Below, one piece after another: positions 16,801 to 28,803 of a DNA stretch of 64,000 nt. The stretch is taken from assembly GCA_013396655.1 (NCBI GenBank), contig WBMV01006429.1, forward strand, positions 62,001 to 126,000, in the 5' to 3' direction. The stretch comes from Campylorhamphus procurvoides (Eukaryota; Chordata; Aves; Passeriformes; Dendrocolaptidae). Made by a program: the position numbers and the translations under genes. The notes below the pieces were generated by a model. That model was given only the letters and a program-made list of their open reading frames with translations, was not told the DNA's origin and did no database searches. Positions within the stretch are counted from its first letter, which is position 1. Each line of letters starts with the position of its first letter.

Positions 16801-18477
16801 TCCCACACCACTGGAACCCCAGTAGATGGCACTGGTTTTTCCTTATACCTCTCTGATTTAGGGAGGAAATTGTATTTCCCTCCAGCCTATCAGTCACACA
16901 GCTTTTCAAGTTAGAAAAAGGCTAAAAATATACCTATGTAATAAAAGCACACATCAAACCGAAGCGCCAGCTCAAATAATGAAGCTGCCAAAGCAGCATT
17001 TTTGAGAGGCACTGAAAGGCTCAGGAAAGACACCTTCAAAAGCCCCAGTCCTGTGCCACAGGGAATTAAATGAGAGAGGAATATTTCTCTGGAACATGGA
17101 AAAGAGCCTCTGAAAGCCTTCGGTGGGAATTGGAAGGGCCCAGAGGAACTGTTCCACACATAGAAACAGGAGCACATTGAGCAATAACTTTTCCACATTG
17201 CCATCTAATTTGATGCAAGACAGCTCTTTCTGGAAGCTTAGCATGACCTGCACTGTGGAAAAGCACTTCACAGCCGTCATTTTGTCCTCAACAAACTTGT
17301 TCAAAAAGGCAGGAGTTTCACTACACAGATGATAAAGCACCTGAATGTCTCGATAAATGGATAGGAAATTCCTGCTGATGGAAAACACTGTAATAGGAAG
17401 ACTTTTCCTTTTTATTTTCTATTATATTGGACAGAGAAAGAGCTCAAGAGGAGGAGCCTGGTCACTTCTGCTGGTCAGCATCAGCACTGGGCTGCCAGTG
17501 GTTGGGCACTGTTAAAACACCCTACCCAAAAACCCTCATGGTCCCTTTATAAAGGGCATCTCTCCTCTCCTGTGGCACATAAAAGAGAAGCTACAGCCAG
17601 GGGAAAAAAAAATCAACAGGAAATTCTTGAGGGTCAGGCAATGCTCATGCATCAAACAAGGAATAGAAAGAAAGAGAGGGAAGGGGAATGTCCATCTTAG
17701 AAAAATGATGTCAGCAGAAATAAGGGAACTTATGCAAGACAGGTAAAGGACAGAGGTCAGCCACATATGATTGGAATTAATCATGTAGATAGAAACCAGG
17801 ATCTCTTTTATTACTGAAATAATTCTAATTCCCTTAAAAGTACTGAACTCTACCACTGAGGCAACAGGAATTAACCACTCTGACAGGATGATCTTCCTTT
17901 GCTAATGCACCCTCCCCTGACTAGCCAGGGGCTGAGGGAGGAAGGAAACACTCCTCAGCAAAGCAGAGAAAGCAGTTTGAAAACCTTCATGTCAGAACTA
18001 ACAAAGCAAAGCTGTGACTGGAACATCCTGAGGTGCTCCTGTCACGTCCTCTCAGCTTGTCCCTTCCCTGCCAGCCTTGTGGCAAACCTCAGTGTACTCA
18101 ATCACTGAGGGAGAGCTGAGAAGGAGCTGCATAAATAGACTTTCAGCAGAACATCGGTGATGTCAAGAGACACTGGCAGGGGCAGGGATGAGCCATTTCT
18201 CTTTCCATCATTCGTGTCCTTCAAACAACCTTTCTGGGTTCATTATTAAGCATTTACCTTTGGATGGAGCTCATCAGTTCTGCAAGCCTCCAGTGAGAAG
18301 ATATCTGAGACTGCAGCACCTGCTCACAGGAACCCTGCATGGGGATGCTTCAAAAGCCAGAGATCTGAGGGAAAATGCTGAAACCCTTGGGATGACTCAT
18401 TTGAGTGAGTCAAATCAGAGGCCAAAATGAGGGGCAGCCAGTGGATTGTATACATGGCTTTGTCTATTTTGCCATTG

Positions 18478-18540
18478 CAGGAGGGTTGGAAGTGGATGGT
18501 CTTTAAGGTCCCTTCCAAGCCAAACCATTCTGTGATTGTG
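18478..18540 (+). mobile_element. CR1 LINE 3' tail fragment
   Basis: The stretch GGTCTTTAAGGTCCCTTCCA followed by AGCCAAACCATTCTGTGATTG is the characteristic CR1 3' terminus. CR1 elements end in a short tandem of ATTCTRTG-type units, seen here as ATTCTGTGATTG at 18528-18539. Only about 60 bp remain, typical of severe 5' truncation. Confidence 0.85.
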
Positions 18541-21500
18541 GGTTGGCAGGAGCAGAGGAGCTCCTGCAGGGATGGGAAAGCCAGGGGGGATCTGAACCAC
18601 ACATAATGTTCTCTGGAAAGATGGAAATTCAGAAGTGAAGATTTCCTGACAAAGAAAAATCAATGGAAGTATTAAACCAAAATTTCTTTGGTTTTATGTT
18701 ACTTTTCAAGGTTCCTTTGGTATTTTAAGCATCTTTAAGACCTGAAGCCTAAATAAAATAGAGTCTGAATTAATACTGAATAAAACACTTCTCCTGAACT
18801 GAAATGTACTTTTTTGGGGGTGAGGGAAAAAAGGTGGAAAAGGTGTCAGAACAGTTTTTTGATCCAATAAAAGTCCCATCTCTTGCAGAGCGGTTTCACC
18901 TGATGCAGAGCAGAAGACAGAGCTCGGTGGGAATTACTGAAGCTCCAGGAGAAGAGCAGCACAAGCCTTTGCTTCTCTTCACCTTGGACTCTGCTCTCTG
19001 AAGCTCCAAGTGAACAAAGAGCCCTTTGTTTTGTAGAAACTGTTCTGAGACACCTTAGCAGAGCCAGATGGGATATTACAGATGACATTATATATTTATT
19101 TCAGGCTCTGGAGAATAAATAAGATTTGCCTTCAGCAAATGCTTGTGCCAATAAATTGTGACAACTGGGGTTGTCACGGTGTAAATAAGGATGGAACTTG
19201 GCTCTGTTGTGGCTGGTAAGAGGGGTAGAAAAACTGGAAAATTTAGGATAGAAATAGAAAAATACTTGCCCCACTGCCAAAAAATTAAAAATACTAAATT
19301 CCATTCCAAATACACATGTTGTGACACCAGGACCTTTTCCCAAATAGACCCACTTTGATTATAGCAAAATCTATCCGTGGCCACAGCCCCAGTTTGAAAA
19401 ACTTTGCACCAGCATAACCTCACAAGGGAGAGTAAAAACAGGTCCAAATTCCTTCATCCAGATGCAAAAGAAAGAGTTTCATGGAGGAAATAAAAATTCA
19501 ATGGATAGGGACTCATTTCAGTGGGATTTGACCATTGCACAGAAGGAAACTCTACGTGCCTAAAGGTCCTGCAGCCACAGAGAACCAGAAGGGAGAAACA
19601 TCCCTGCAGCTCTCCCTCTGGCCCTGGGGTTCATTTGACTGGCTAATGGCATCACACAGATATTCATGAGGTTCTTGCTCAGCCTTTGGATGAGCTTTCT
19701 GACAGGCTTGGTGAATATTCAGCCCTGCTGTCTGAGCTCAGCCTGCATAAACCTGGCAGCAAAGGGAAAAGCTCTGTATTTGTAAGCAGGGCTCAGATGA
19801 GCTGGCGTTATCAGGGAAACAAACCCAACTAATTGTGCAACTTTAGGCTCTGAGTTATCTTTAAGGCATAAACCCAGAAGTATTCAGTATAGTTTTAGTA
19901 ATAAATGACACCTTTCATAAAACATTTCACATGTATCCCTCTGAACTGAAATATCTTTCTTGTTAGAGCCATTTGACAGCTGGTAAATCCATCAAATCCC
20001 AGGATACTCACACATTCCCCCAGTTTTATTCAAATCCAATATCTGGTTCCACTTGCTGCTTGACCTGAGTTATCCAGTACAAAATTCTAGTTTTGAACAC
20101 CTAAAACCTTCTCATAGCTCCAGGTTGCAAAGCACATCTCTTTGCTGGGACTCATTCTGCAATATCAAAGTGTTGTTTGGGATAGACCTGCTCTCTGTGA
20201 GCTAAACCAGTGAGCACATCAACAGGGCTGGGATGTCACTTTGCAAAGGTGACAAGAAGGCAGAACCATGGCACAGAAGGTCAGCCCAGCAAATGAAAAT
20301 AATTAAGTCTGCATATTACAGTAAATTGGCAATATTGCAAACACCGTTCAGGATGGAGAAATGATTCATTTAAGCCTTAAGAGGCTGGATGTATGGGCAG
20401 GAAATAACAAAATGAGATTCATTCATGGAAAAGAAAAAAAATTAAAACATCTGGGCAAAAGGAAATAATCAGAGTCACAGATTTCAGTGGGAGGAAGGAA
20501 CCTTGCTAATGAAATACTCAGAGATATAGGAACGCTTTCGGGGAGGAAGGGAAGTGACTCCTTCCCTTTCCAATCTCTGACAAAACATCTGTAACATGCC
20601 ATTTGAAATGTAAAAATAAAAATTATATGGATAAACCTAAAAGTCCAGAATGACCATCCCATTTCCACTGCTCCCTTAGGTATTGCACTACATTTTTACA
20701 GGATCAGCTGCCTCTCCAGGGTTGGAAATAAGACACTTCTCTTCCCCCACCACTGTCCAAGCCATCAGTGACTCCAAGGATAACGGCACCCTGTGAGCCC
20801 ACCACAGTGCAGGGCACAAAGACACCCCTTGCTCTCCAAAGGGGGAAGAGTCAGAGCTTCTCCTCCTGCCTGGGCTTCTCCTGCCCTCTGTTCTCCAGCC
20901 TATTTTCCTGTGCTCCCCCTGCAAACACCAAGCTTTGCCAGGTAACCCTGCTAAGGATGTGCTGGTGGGGCTCTGCCCCAGCCTCTTCCTGGATGTTTGG
21001 GGGCAGAAGTGTCTCTTCAGCACCTTCTCCAGCCCCCATGAGAGCTGGAAATGCTCCCAGTGAGCCCAGAAATGCTCCCAGTGAAGCCCCATCCAATGAT
21101 GAGAGGGAAGGCCTTCCAGGGGAAGGCATTCCTTGCCCAGGGTAAAAGCCCTGCTCTGGGTCAGTGAATGGGGAGCACAGGTTGCTGCAGCAGTTGGTGA
21201 GAGCTGGGACTTTTTATGCCCTTCAGTATCTGAGTGAGGTGACCAAGGCAGTGAAAAGTTATAATCTAATGCAGCCATGAGTATTCTGTTCAGAGCATCC
21301 TCCATATGTTAATTATTAATAATACAGTTATGAGAAAAGTTCCTGTTCCAGCTCTCTGTTAAATAGGATTTGCACAGCCATCTGGTGTTCTGTTTAATTC
21401 TTCTTATTTTTTTTTCCCCAACTCAATTTGTGCGTCTTACTGTTAATTAAATTCCAACTCGTGAAAGAGAAAGGTGCTCCAGCTTTGTGGTGGGTCTGAA

Positions 21501-22646
21501 CTGAGCTGCTGAGGAGACAGAGGTGGGCACTCAACATTTGGATTAAGAGAAGACAGCCCCAGTAATTCTGCCATGGGGACAGAAGGAAAAGGAATGTCAC
21601 CTCCCACAGAGAGGCAACAGCTTTACACTTAAAGGTACATATTGACACACGAGCCAACGTTAAAGGGACACAAAAAGGATCACAGTGACACAGAGTCAGT
21701 CCTGTAGGTTTTAGAAGAGCAAACACAAAGGCCTCTGTACAGCTGATATAGAGCAGAAAAAAGGCTTTGTTGTGGGACATCACAACCTTCATTGTCTCAT
21801 AACTGGCTGTCTGAGGGTAGTCCAGCCTCTGTATCTCCACCTCTCCAAGGTAGGAATAATATCTTGGCTTAATTAGAAATGAGTTCACCCACAGAGAAAA
21901 CCTGTGCTACCCTTATGTTTGCAGTATGTGATTGAAAATAAAATTGATTGTTTTGAGAAAACAAACCACATTATTATAACATTTTCAGTCAAGAACACAG
22001 TAAACTTTCAGATGTCCTAAGCCTGCCTGAGGAGCAACTCACAGAGCTCATGATCCTTGACCACAACTTCAGCCCCTTTTGGTTGTAATCCATCAAAAAC
22101 ACCCAACCTAAATCATTCCTGCCTGGGGAATGCAAGAAAGTGTCACTAAATAAGATCAAGGCAGACAACATTGCCAATTTGCAACGATCCCATAATGAAG
22201 GCTAAAAGTCCCTTTCTTGGAAAGGAATCCAGGACTCAGTAAAGGCTTAAATGTTTGAAAATGGTTTGTGGTGCTCCTGACAAGCTGCTGCCATTTGAAT
22301 ACTTTTCAGGGAATAGTGAATCATTAAGGTAGTTAATCTGAAGGGAAAACTTGAACAGAGGACACCTGAGTGAATGTTTTTCCAAGAATCCTGGGGCACA
22401 CAGTGATTATTTAGTTCTTCCAAAAAGTGAAGAGAATTACAGCAATACAGTATTGGTAAAGATCACTTTGTAAACTACTGTGGTTTTAGCTGCAGAATAC
22501 GTAACAGCAGAATTTCTTAACTCCTCAATTATATTTATATAAAGGTCTGCAATTATATTAAGCCCTCAAGCTTCTCACCATCATCTCATGTGCTAGTAGC
22601 AAGCTTTGCAGAAAAAACCCACAAGGAATATAGAGACAGACAAGTG

Positions 22647-22664
22647 ACAGACAGACAGACAGAG
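22647..22664. repeat. (GACA)n microsatellite
   Basis: About four consecutive GACA units, in intron 3. Confidence 0.85.
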
Positions 22665-25078
22665 AGGGAACTCTAATGGGAAGCACAAGGGGAAAAAATG
22701 CAGAGAAGGATCATTTAGGGCAAGGACAAGAACCTGTTGTAGGTACCAGTTGCAGGTTTGCTGAGTGAAGGAGGTAGAAAGGCTTCAATCCCTTTTTAGC
22801 CCTGATGTGCAAACATGTCCTGCACCAACAGGTTGTCCCCAGAGCTGGGGAGTTTCAAAGGGGGTTTGTCCTTCAAAACTAGAGGCACAAGAGCCACAGG
22901 GTGATGGTTGAGCTCCTCACTCTGCAGCCTCTACCTCCAGCCAGGAGGGACTTAGTGGGGACCAAAATTGCTGAAGTCCAAATCAAGAAGATACTGTGTT
23001 GGAACCAAAATTAGAACTCAGAATGTAAAGTGTGCATGTGGCATCGATTACACCCCTAAAATTTCCAGGTGGGGCACACAAAAAGGAAAAAAAACAAGAG
23101 ATGACTTAAATCCACAAAATCCAATGTGTTCCAAACTCCTGCTCTCTGCCTCCTCCTGTTCCCCGTGGCCTGGAAGGGGGAGGAAAACCCTGTGGGGGCT
23201 GTGAGATGGGCAGGGGGTGGGAGGACCTGCTGGACCAGCTGCTACTAATAAAGGAAAACACCATTATTAGACACTGACTGCACTGTAGGAGGGCAATGAA
23301 GTCATAAAGAAGCTTAAAAGAACAAGGAATATTTTAAAAGATTGTGCCAAGGCCTGATGAAACTCTACAGGTACAATTGCTCTCCTGCCTGAGGATGGAA
23401 GCCCTAGACATCTTTCTCAGGCACTGGAATTAAAAGTGTGATAAAATACAGACTGCAGCAGCTGTAAAAGTGAAATCATGGATATTAAATAATAATTTTC
23501 AACGTGTTTCATTGTTCTCTGCAAATTTTCACCAGAGGAAGCCTACTGAGAGCACAAATATAGAAATGGGAATTAAGAAGCAAATGGTAGAGATAGATTT
23601 TTTTAAACAGCAAATATTTCTTATAACTTCACACGCAAATGCAAATATTTAGTCTGGATACTTGCTTAATGACAAAATAACCCCTAACTGCTAATCGGAT
23701 TTGTATATATGAACCTAAACACCTCTGAGCTGAATAGAAAATTTCCCAAACACCATGTCTTTGTTCAGCAAGGGTGATAAACATCAATCTGCTGGCGTGT
23801 CACTGCCAATAACCAAAGCCATTCATCTGAACGTGCCTCTGCCTCCCACAAATGGAACTGTCTTACTTTTTAACACCTCAATCCTCATCTTACACACACA
23901 CACATTCTGCCTGCTCAAAAGAACCTGTTGACCTGAGAGTCAAATGTTCACGTTTATATTCTACTTAATTAGAATTAGTTTAACATTTAGTCTTGGTGAG
24001 CAACAAGGTGATGTGATCCAGAAATGATGCTCAGGAAGATATTTAGACATAAAAAGATCATGTGTGTATGACCTCCCCTGGATGCTTGAGGTCATTACAG
24101 CAAGGTGCACAGGGTAAGCAATGCAGGGATGTTCCTTGGAAACCTGCTAAGCCAGGAGGGATGTGCTCAGAGCAGCACAGTGACCCCAGGTGATGACCTT
24201 GGTATCTAAAGGATGGCCCAAATATTTCCAAGAATAAATGAGCAAAATGGCACAGGAGGCTTCACACACTGTGACCAGTGTCCTGATGCTTCCCAGGCCA
24301 TGGATTGTTGGGGAATGTGCCTTGATGAGCTGTTGTGTCTTTCAATGAGTTTATTTTCTGAAAGCACCAGAGCAAGGTTGGCTCCTGTGACCAAAGCAAC
24401 ACCTCAATGACCAAACTTGATCCAGCTCATAACTAAGAGTGAACTGAGATGTTCTGCTCACTTTTGCTGATGGGACAATGCAGAGACACAACATCTTAGG
24501 AGAAACCATTTGGCTCCAGGCAATGTGCTCCTGCATGAAGGCTTTTAATTCCAAATAGGAGTTTTAAGACTCTCTTTAATGAATGGCTTTCATAACAGGA
24601 AAAGACCTTCTCCAGCCAGCACAGTGAAGAGGCAGAAGGAAGCAGGTGGTGGGTTTGGGAGGGGAAAGGGAGAGCAGATGTTAGCTGGAAAATTTGGAAC
24701 GCTCTCCGAGTCCCCATAGCAGGAGCCCAGTTTCTATCAGTGCACATTGTAGGAGCTATTAATTGGGAACACCCAGGCCTGGAATTTGCCAGAATAAAAT
24801 TTTCCATTCACACAACCCACTTCCTGCTCCTGAAGTGAGGCTGAATAGTTGTTTTAAATATTTCTGGAAGTATTTTTTTCCCCCCACCCACTTTTCAAAT
24901 AACCTTCTCAATATCAAACAACGTGAGAAAATGCAAACCAAGCCACAAAAAGCTAAAAATCCTAAAAAAAAAATCCTAAAAATCCTGGTGCCACTGAGTT
25001 CTGTCTTTTTAGGTGGCCTCAAGGAATCATAATATAGATGCGAAGGGTGTTTACCAGAGACACAAAGGCAGGGCTCAC

Positions 25079-25261
25079 CTTTTTCACCTCGTATTTGATA
25101 GCAAGTTTGATCCTGCTGAGGCTGGGCCGGTGGTGCTCAGGGCACAGGTGGATGTTGACATCTCCATTCAGAATGGCCTCCACCTCTTCAGTGTCTCTGC
25201 ACAAATCCAGCACACCCACCACAAAGTCCTTGCATTGCATAGATAACTTCCGATAGTCGTT
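25079..25261 (-). CDS. TRPC7: TRPC7 exon 3: linker (residues 261-321)
   Basis: The exon is 183 bp, 61 codons, phase 0 at both ends. The acceptor is TTTCCCCCCAG before AAC GAC TAT CGG, and the donor is AAA AAG|GTGAGC. It encodes [20 protein letters not shown], then a helical stretch, NGDVN, a variable loop (IHLCPE) and [19 protein letters not shown]. This part belongs to the cytosolic linker-helix region between the ankyrin repeats and the membrane domain. The flanking blocks are essentially identical to mammalian TRPC7 as I remember it. The six-residue loop at 297-302 differs from the mammalian version (FQVWSD), also from memory. Confidence 0.97.
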
Positions 25262-28200
25262 CTGGGGGGAAACAGAGAGAAGAGTTTTTTTCATGTGAAA
25301 ATGAAGAAAAAGAGAATTAAAACATAAGCAAAGTTGTTTCTGCAAAACTACAGGCTGGGAGAGTAAGACAGCACTTGATTTCACCCAGCGTGTTGATGGC
25401 TTTTCACAGATGGCCATGAACTCCTCAAGGCTTAATGAGCAATGTTTGTACCAGCATAGTTGGCATTACAATAAAACTTGTTTTATAGACAAGTAAATAA
25501 TTTCTAGGAAAATTCTGATTTTAAGCAACCAAATGATCTCTCCTCTCTGCGTGGCACATCTCTAGGAATGTAAAATTAGGGCTAAAAAAAATGTCCTGCT
25601 AACTGGTTAAAATATATAGCAATTTTTTTTTCAGTTTAGGTCCTTTCTTAGTAATTCTTTCTTTAGCAACTTCCAAGAAGTTTCAGACTGGTACAGCAAG
25701 CTGGAGCATCAGGCATGTTCAAATGAGTTATATAGCTGTAATACCAATTTCAGCCTCAAATTTATTACCTTAGAATTTGGTTAAACAGCCCCAAAGGGCA
25801 TGCAGAGAATCTTCCTGTCACAACATTCTCCAGGAAATGGGACTGCAGAGACTCAGCATGGAATAATTTCACCTTGCAAACCCAAACCACACTTATGAGA
25901 GCAGAGATAGGATGGAGCTGATTTGACAGAGGGGCTGGAAGAGCCTTCACTGCCTTAATTTAAAGTGTGATTGATTTTCACATGCTGGCACTCAAAAGAG
26001 GAAAGCACCAACATCTGAGTAAATGTTGTAAATTAGAGCACAATTAAGGGTACCACTAATATCCTAACAGAATGGTGATATAAAGGCTCAATGCAACAAA
26101 TAGAAATAACAAACATAAGCCGAGCTCTTACTGACTTGAGAGATCTTTTCAAATTAGGTCTGATGAGTTAATTAAATTCAGCAGCTTATCTAATTAAGCC
26201 AGCAGCCAAAAAAAGAAGATAGTTTAACCTGGCTTTGATGAAATGATAAGGATAACCTGGCTTTGTGCTGCTATATTTTCTAAATTATTAATTCTACCAT
26301 TTATACATAGCAACATATCAGCCTTCCTGGTTAGACAGAGACCTCAAAGCACTGTGCAAACCTTATTAATTAGATGGGGCAGCACTGTGTAAAATAGGAT
26401 GTCATTAGAGGTGCCTGAACTTCTTGGGATGGTTTTGCCCCTTCACAACTGAGGTGCTCTTGATAATACATTTTTCAATATGTTGGTTTTATGGTTTTGT
26501 CACAGGTTTGAGGTTGTTTCTGCTCTGTGGGGCTGTGTCCCAGCTTTGTTTGCCATGTTATGCTGCTTGCTGCAGGCTGGGAAGAGCTGGTTCAGTGGGC
26601 ACAGGACAATTGAGTGGTCACAGGGAACCAAAAGCCCCCCAGGGCTGGATTAGGGTTCTGCAGAAAAAGGAAGATCCTGTTTCTGATTGGGGTTTAGGAG
26701 AAGGGGTTGAGGAGAAGAACAGGGGAATTGCATGTCCTTCAGTGCTGAGACCTCTGCCAGACGAAACTTGTGTGTTTCCATCCTCTTACCTGGCAAAAGA
26801 TGCCTCTGTCCCCCTTTTCATCTTTGAGAGCTGTAATCAGATTGGCTGTTCTAATTGTGTTGTTAATGGTGATCAGCAAATCTTCATTAAAAGGGCACAT
26901 AAGAGAACAAGTGGCACTTTACCCAGGTGGATGCAGAAATGGGGGCACCGAGGCTGCTGTAAATGGGCCAAGTTAGTGCACTAAGATTTAAGATGTCCTT
27001 GTGGTTCAGGCAGAAAATGATGGTACATTTACATCTAAATCTGGTCCCTGAACATTTTTGTGGAGACAGGGTTTGCAGAGGGAATGTTTTCAAATATGGG
27101 GTGAAACGAGGTCTGAAATGTAAATGAAAGACAGATTGTACTTTCTGGCTTCAAAGTGCTCCTCTCGAATCAATTCCATGCTTTAATCTTCCCCACACCA
27201 AGATGAATTTCAATAAATAGAAAGCCTGCCTGTTCACTGGGAGAACAGATGACCAAACAGGAATATCAGCCTCAAAACAACTGCAGGAATTGTGAAGGGC
27301 AGCAAATAAAGATATATTTGAGAATGAATGCAGGCTGTGAATGAAATGCCTCCTTGGCACGGGTAATGGAGATGCTAAATTAGCCCAGCAGGTTTAAAAG
27401 AAACAAAGGGTGGGAACCGAGCTGAGCTTTAATACCATTCTCTGTGCACTGTTTGCAAACTTCACATGCTTATCTCTTAACCTGCACATTTCAGGTCATT
27501 CTCATCACCACTTCCACATCATCTGCCCAGCTAGGATGTAGCAGCTCAGGTTACTTTTCCTCTTTCTTTCTGGAAAATAATTTAGTTAGTTCCTAGTAAC
27601 AACTAGGAAATTGCTTCTAAAGCAACTGTAAAGGACAGGTTCCCATCTGGCAAACTCCATCAAGACCCAGCTTTATTCACATCTCCAAGCCTAATGTTTT
27701 TACAGGTTCTGTACATTTGCAGAGACTATGAATGATTCTCCATTCAAAGTTTTTTCCTCTGATTTTTAAGTAGACGCAAACAACCATCCATACAATCTAT
27801 CCAAGATGCAGGCTGCAGAAAGAAACATAAAATACCAAAATTAAATAAAATAAAGCCTTCAAGCAATGCTGCAGCCAGGCAGAAGAGCAGCTCACTGCTC
27901 TCAGGAGATTGCTCATGTGTTAAGACAAGTCTCAATGATCACTGACCCTGCTGTGCCTTCTGATGGTCCCTTTTACAAAAGCATTTGTCATCTTTGTTCT
28001 GGCCTCTCTAATGCTCTCAGTCAGCACCGAAAATCCTGAGCAGCCTGATGGCAAGAACAGAGCCATGCAGCGACTCTCCTCCTGTCAGCGAATTCCTCTT
28101 TTCAAACACACATTCTTGGCTGTGTCTTTCCCTAAAAGCTGAGATTAGCAGGGGACTGACAGCCAAGCTCCTCCTGGCCCCGGTTTGCAGTGTGGGCTTG

Positions 28201-28445
28201 GTGACACAGGCACAGAAAATACTGAATTGTGGCTTCTGACGCACGGTGACAATCCCCAGGGTGCCCAGAGGGTTTATTTACAGCAGCATCCAAGCTCTGT
28301 ATTGCACACCTTTGGAAGGTGCTTGCCCTGCCTGAAGGAATGCTGGGACTCACCTTGGCACAGGACTCGAGGCTGCAGCCCCAGGGTGAAGGGAAGAGGG
28401 GTGGGAGGAAGAGGTGAAGGAGAACCAGGACAATTTCCAGATACT

Positions 28446-28803
28446 GGTGACCAGCGACAGGACCCCAGGGAATAGCCTGGAGCTTTGGCAGGGGAGGTTT
28501 AGCTTGGGTATAATAAAAAGATTCTTCACCCAGATGATGTTTGGGCACTGGAACAGGCTTGGGTATTAGAGAAAGATTCTTCACCCAGATGATGTTTGGG
28601 CACTGGAACAGGCTTGGGTATTAGAGAAAGATTCTTCACCCAGATGATGTTTGGGCACTAGAACAGGCTCACAGCACCTGACAGAGCTCAAGAAGAATTT
28701 GGATGATCCTCTCAGGCACACGGTGTGACTCTTTGGGATGGTTTTGTGCGGGAAGCTGGATCCTTGTGGGTCCCTTCCAGCTCAGAATATTCTGTGATCC
28801 TCT
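28446..28803 (+). mobile_element. CR1 LINE 3' UTR fragment with internal triplication
   Basis: The wording follows a CR1 3' UTR from ACCAGCGACAGGACCCCAGG through AGATTCTTCACCCAGATGAT and TTTGGGCACTGGAACAGGCT to GGGTCCCTTCCAGCTCAGAA and ATTCTGTGATCCT, the CR1-like 3' end. It is 5' truncated. Inside it a 55-bp unit is present nearly three times in tandem (see the separate repeat). It lies in antisense orientation to TRPC7. Confidence 0.85.
28502..28677. repeat. 55-bp tandem triplication inside a CR1 tail
   Basis: The string GATTCTTCACCCAGATGATG starts at 28520, 28575 and 28630, exactly 55 bp apart. The units run from CTTGGGTAT to GAACAGG and differ at very few positions, for example ATAATAAAAA against ATTAGAGAAA, and CTGG against CTAG in the third copy. 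Confidence 0.93.

Larger units (their letters stand above)
13873..25078 (-). other. TRPC7: TRPC7 intron 3
   Basis: The intron is 11,206 bp, donor GTGAGC (25078-25073), acceptor CCTTGCAG. It contains a CR1 3' end at about 18478-18540, a (GACA)n run near 22647-22664 and a short (CA)n run near 23893-23904. No other gene, RNA gene or repeat family is recognisable. GC-richer open frames at 20688-21305 and 20768-21145 overlap each other on opposite strands and look random. Confidence 0.88.

Noticed and set aside
20688..21305. Minus-strand open frame of 205 residues in intron 3
   Set aside because: Overlaps a plus-strand open frame over the same GC-richer stretch. Low-complexity, with short internal repeats (GAAATGCTCCCAGTGA twice near 21050). 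No homology recognised.
26424..26984. Plus-strand open frame of 186 residues in intron 2
   Set aside because: No recognisable family and no flanking splice or promoter context. The region reads like non-coding DNA; I considered an LTR remnant but could not match one.
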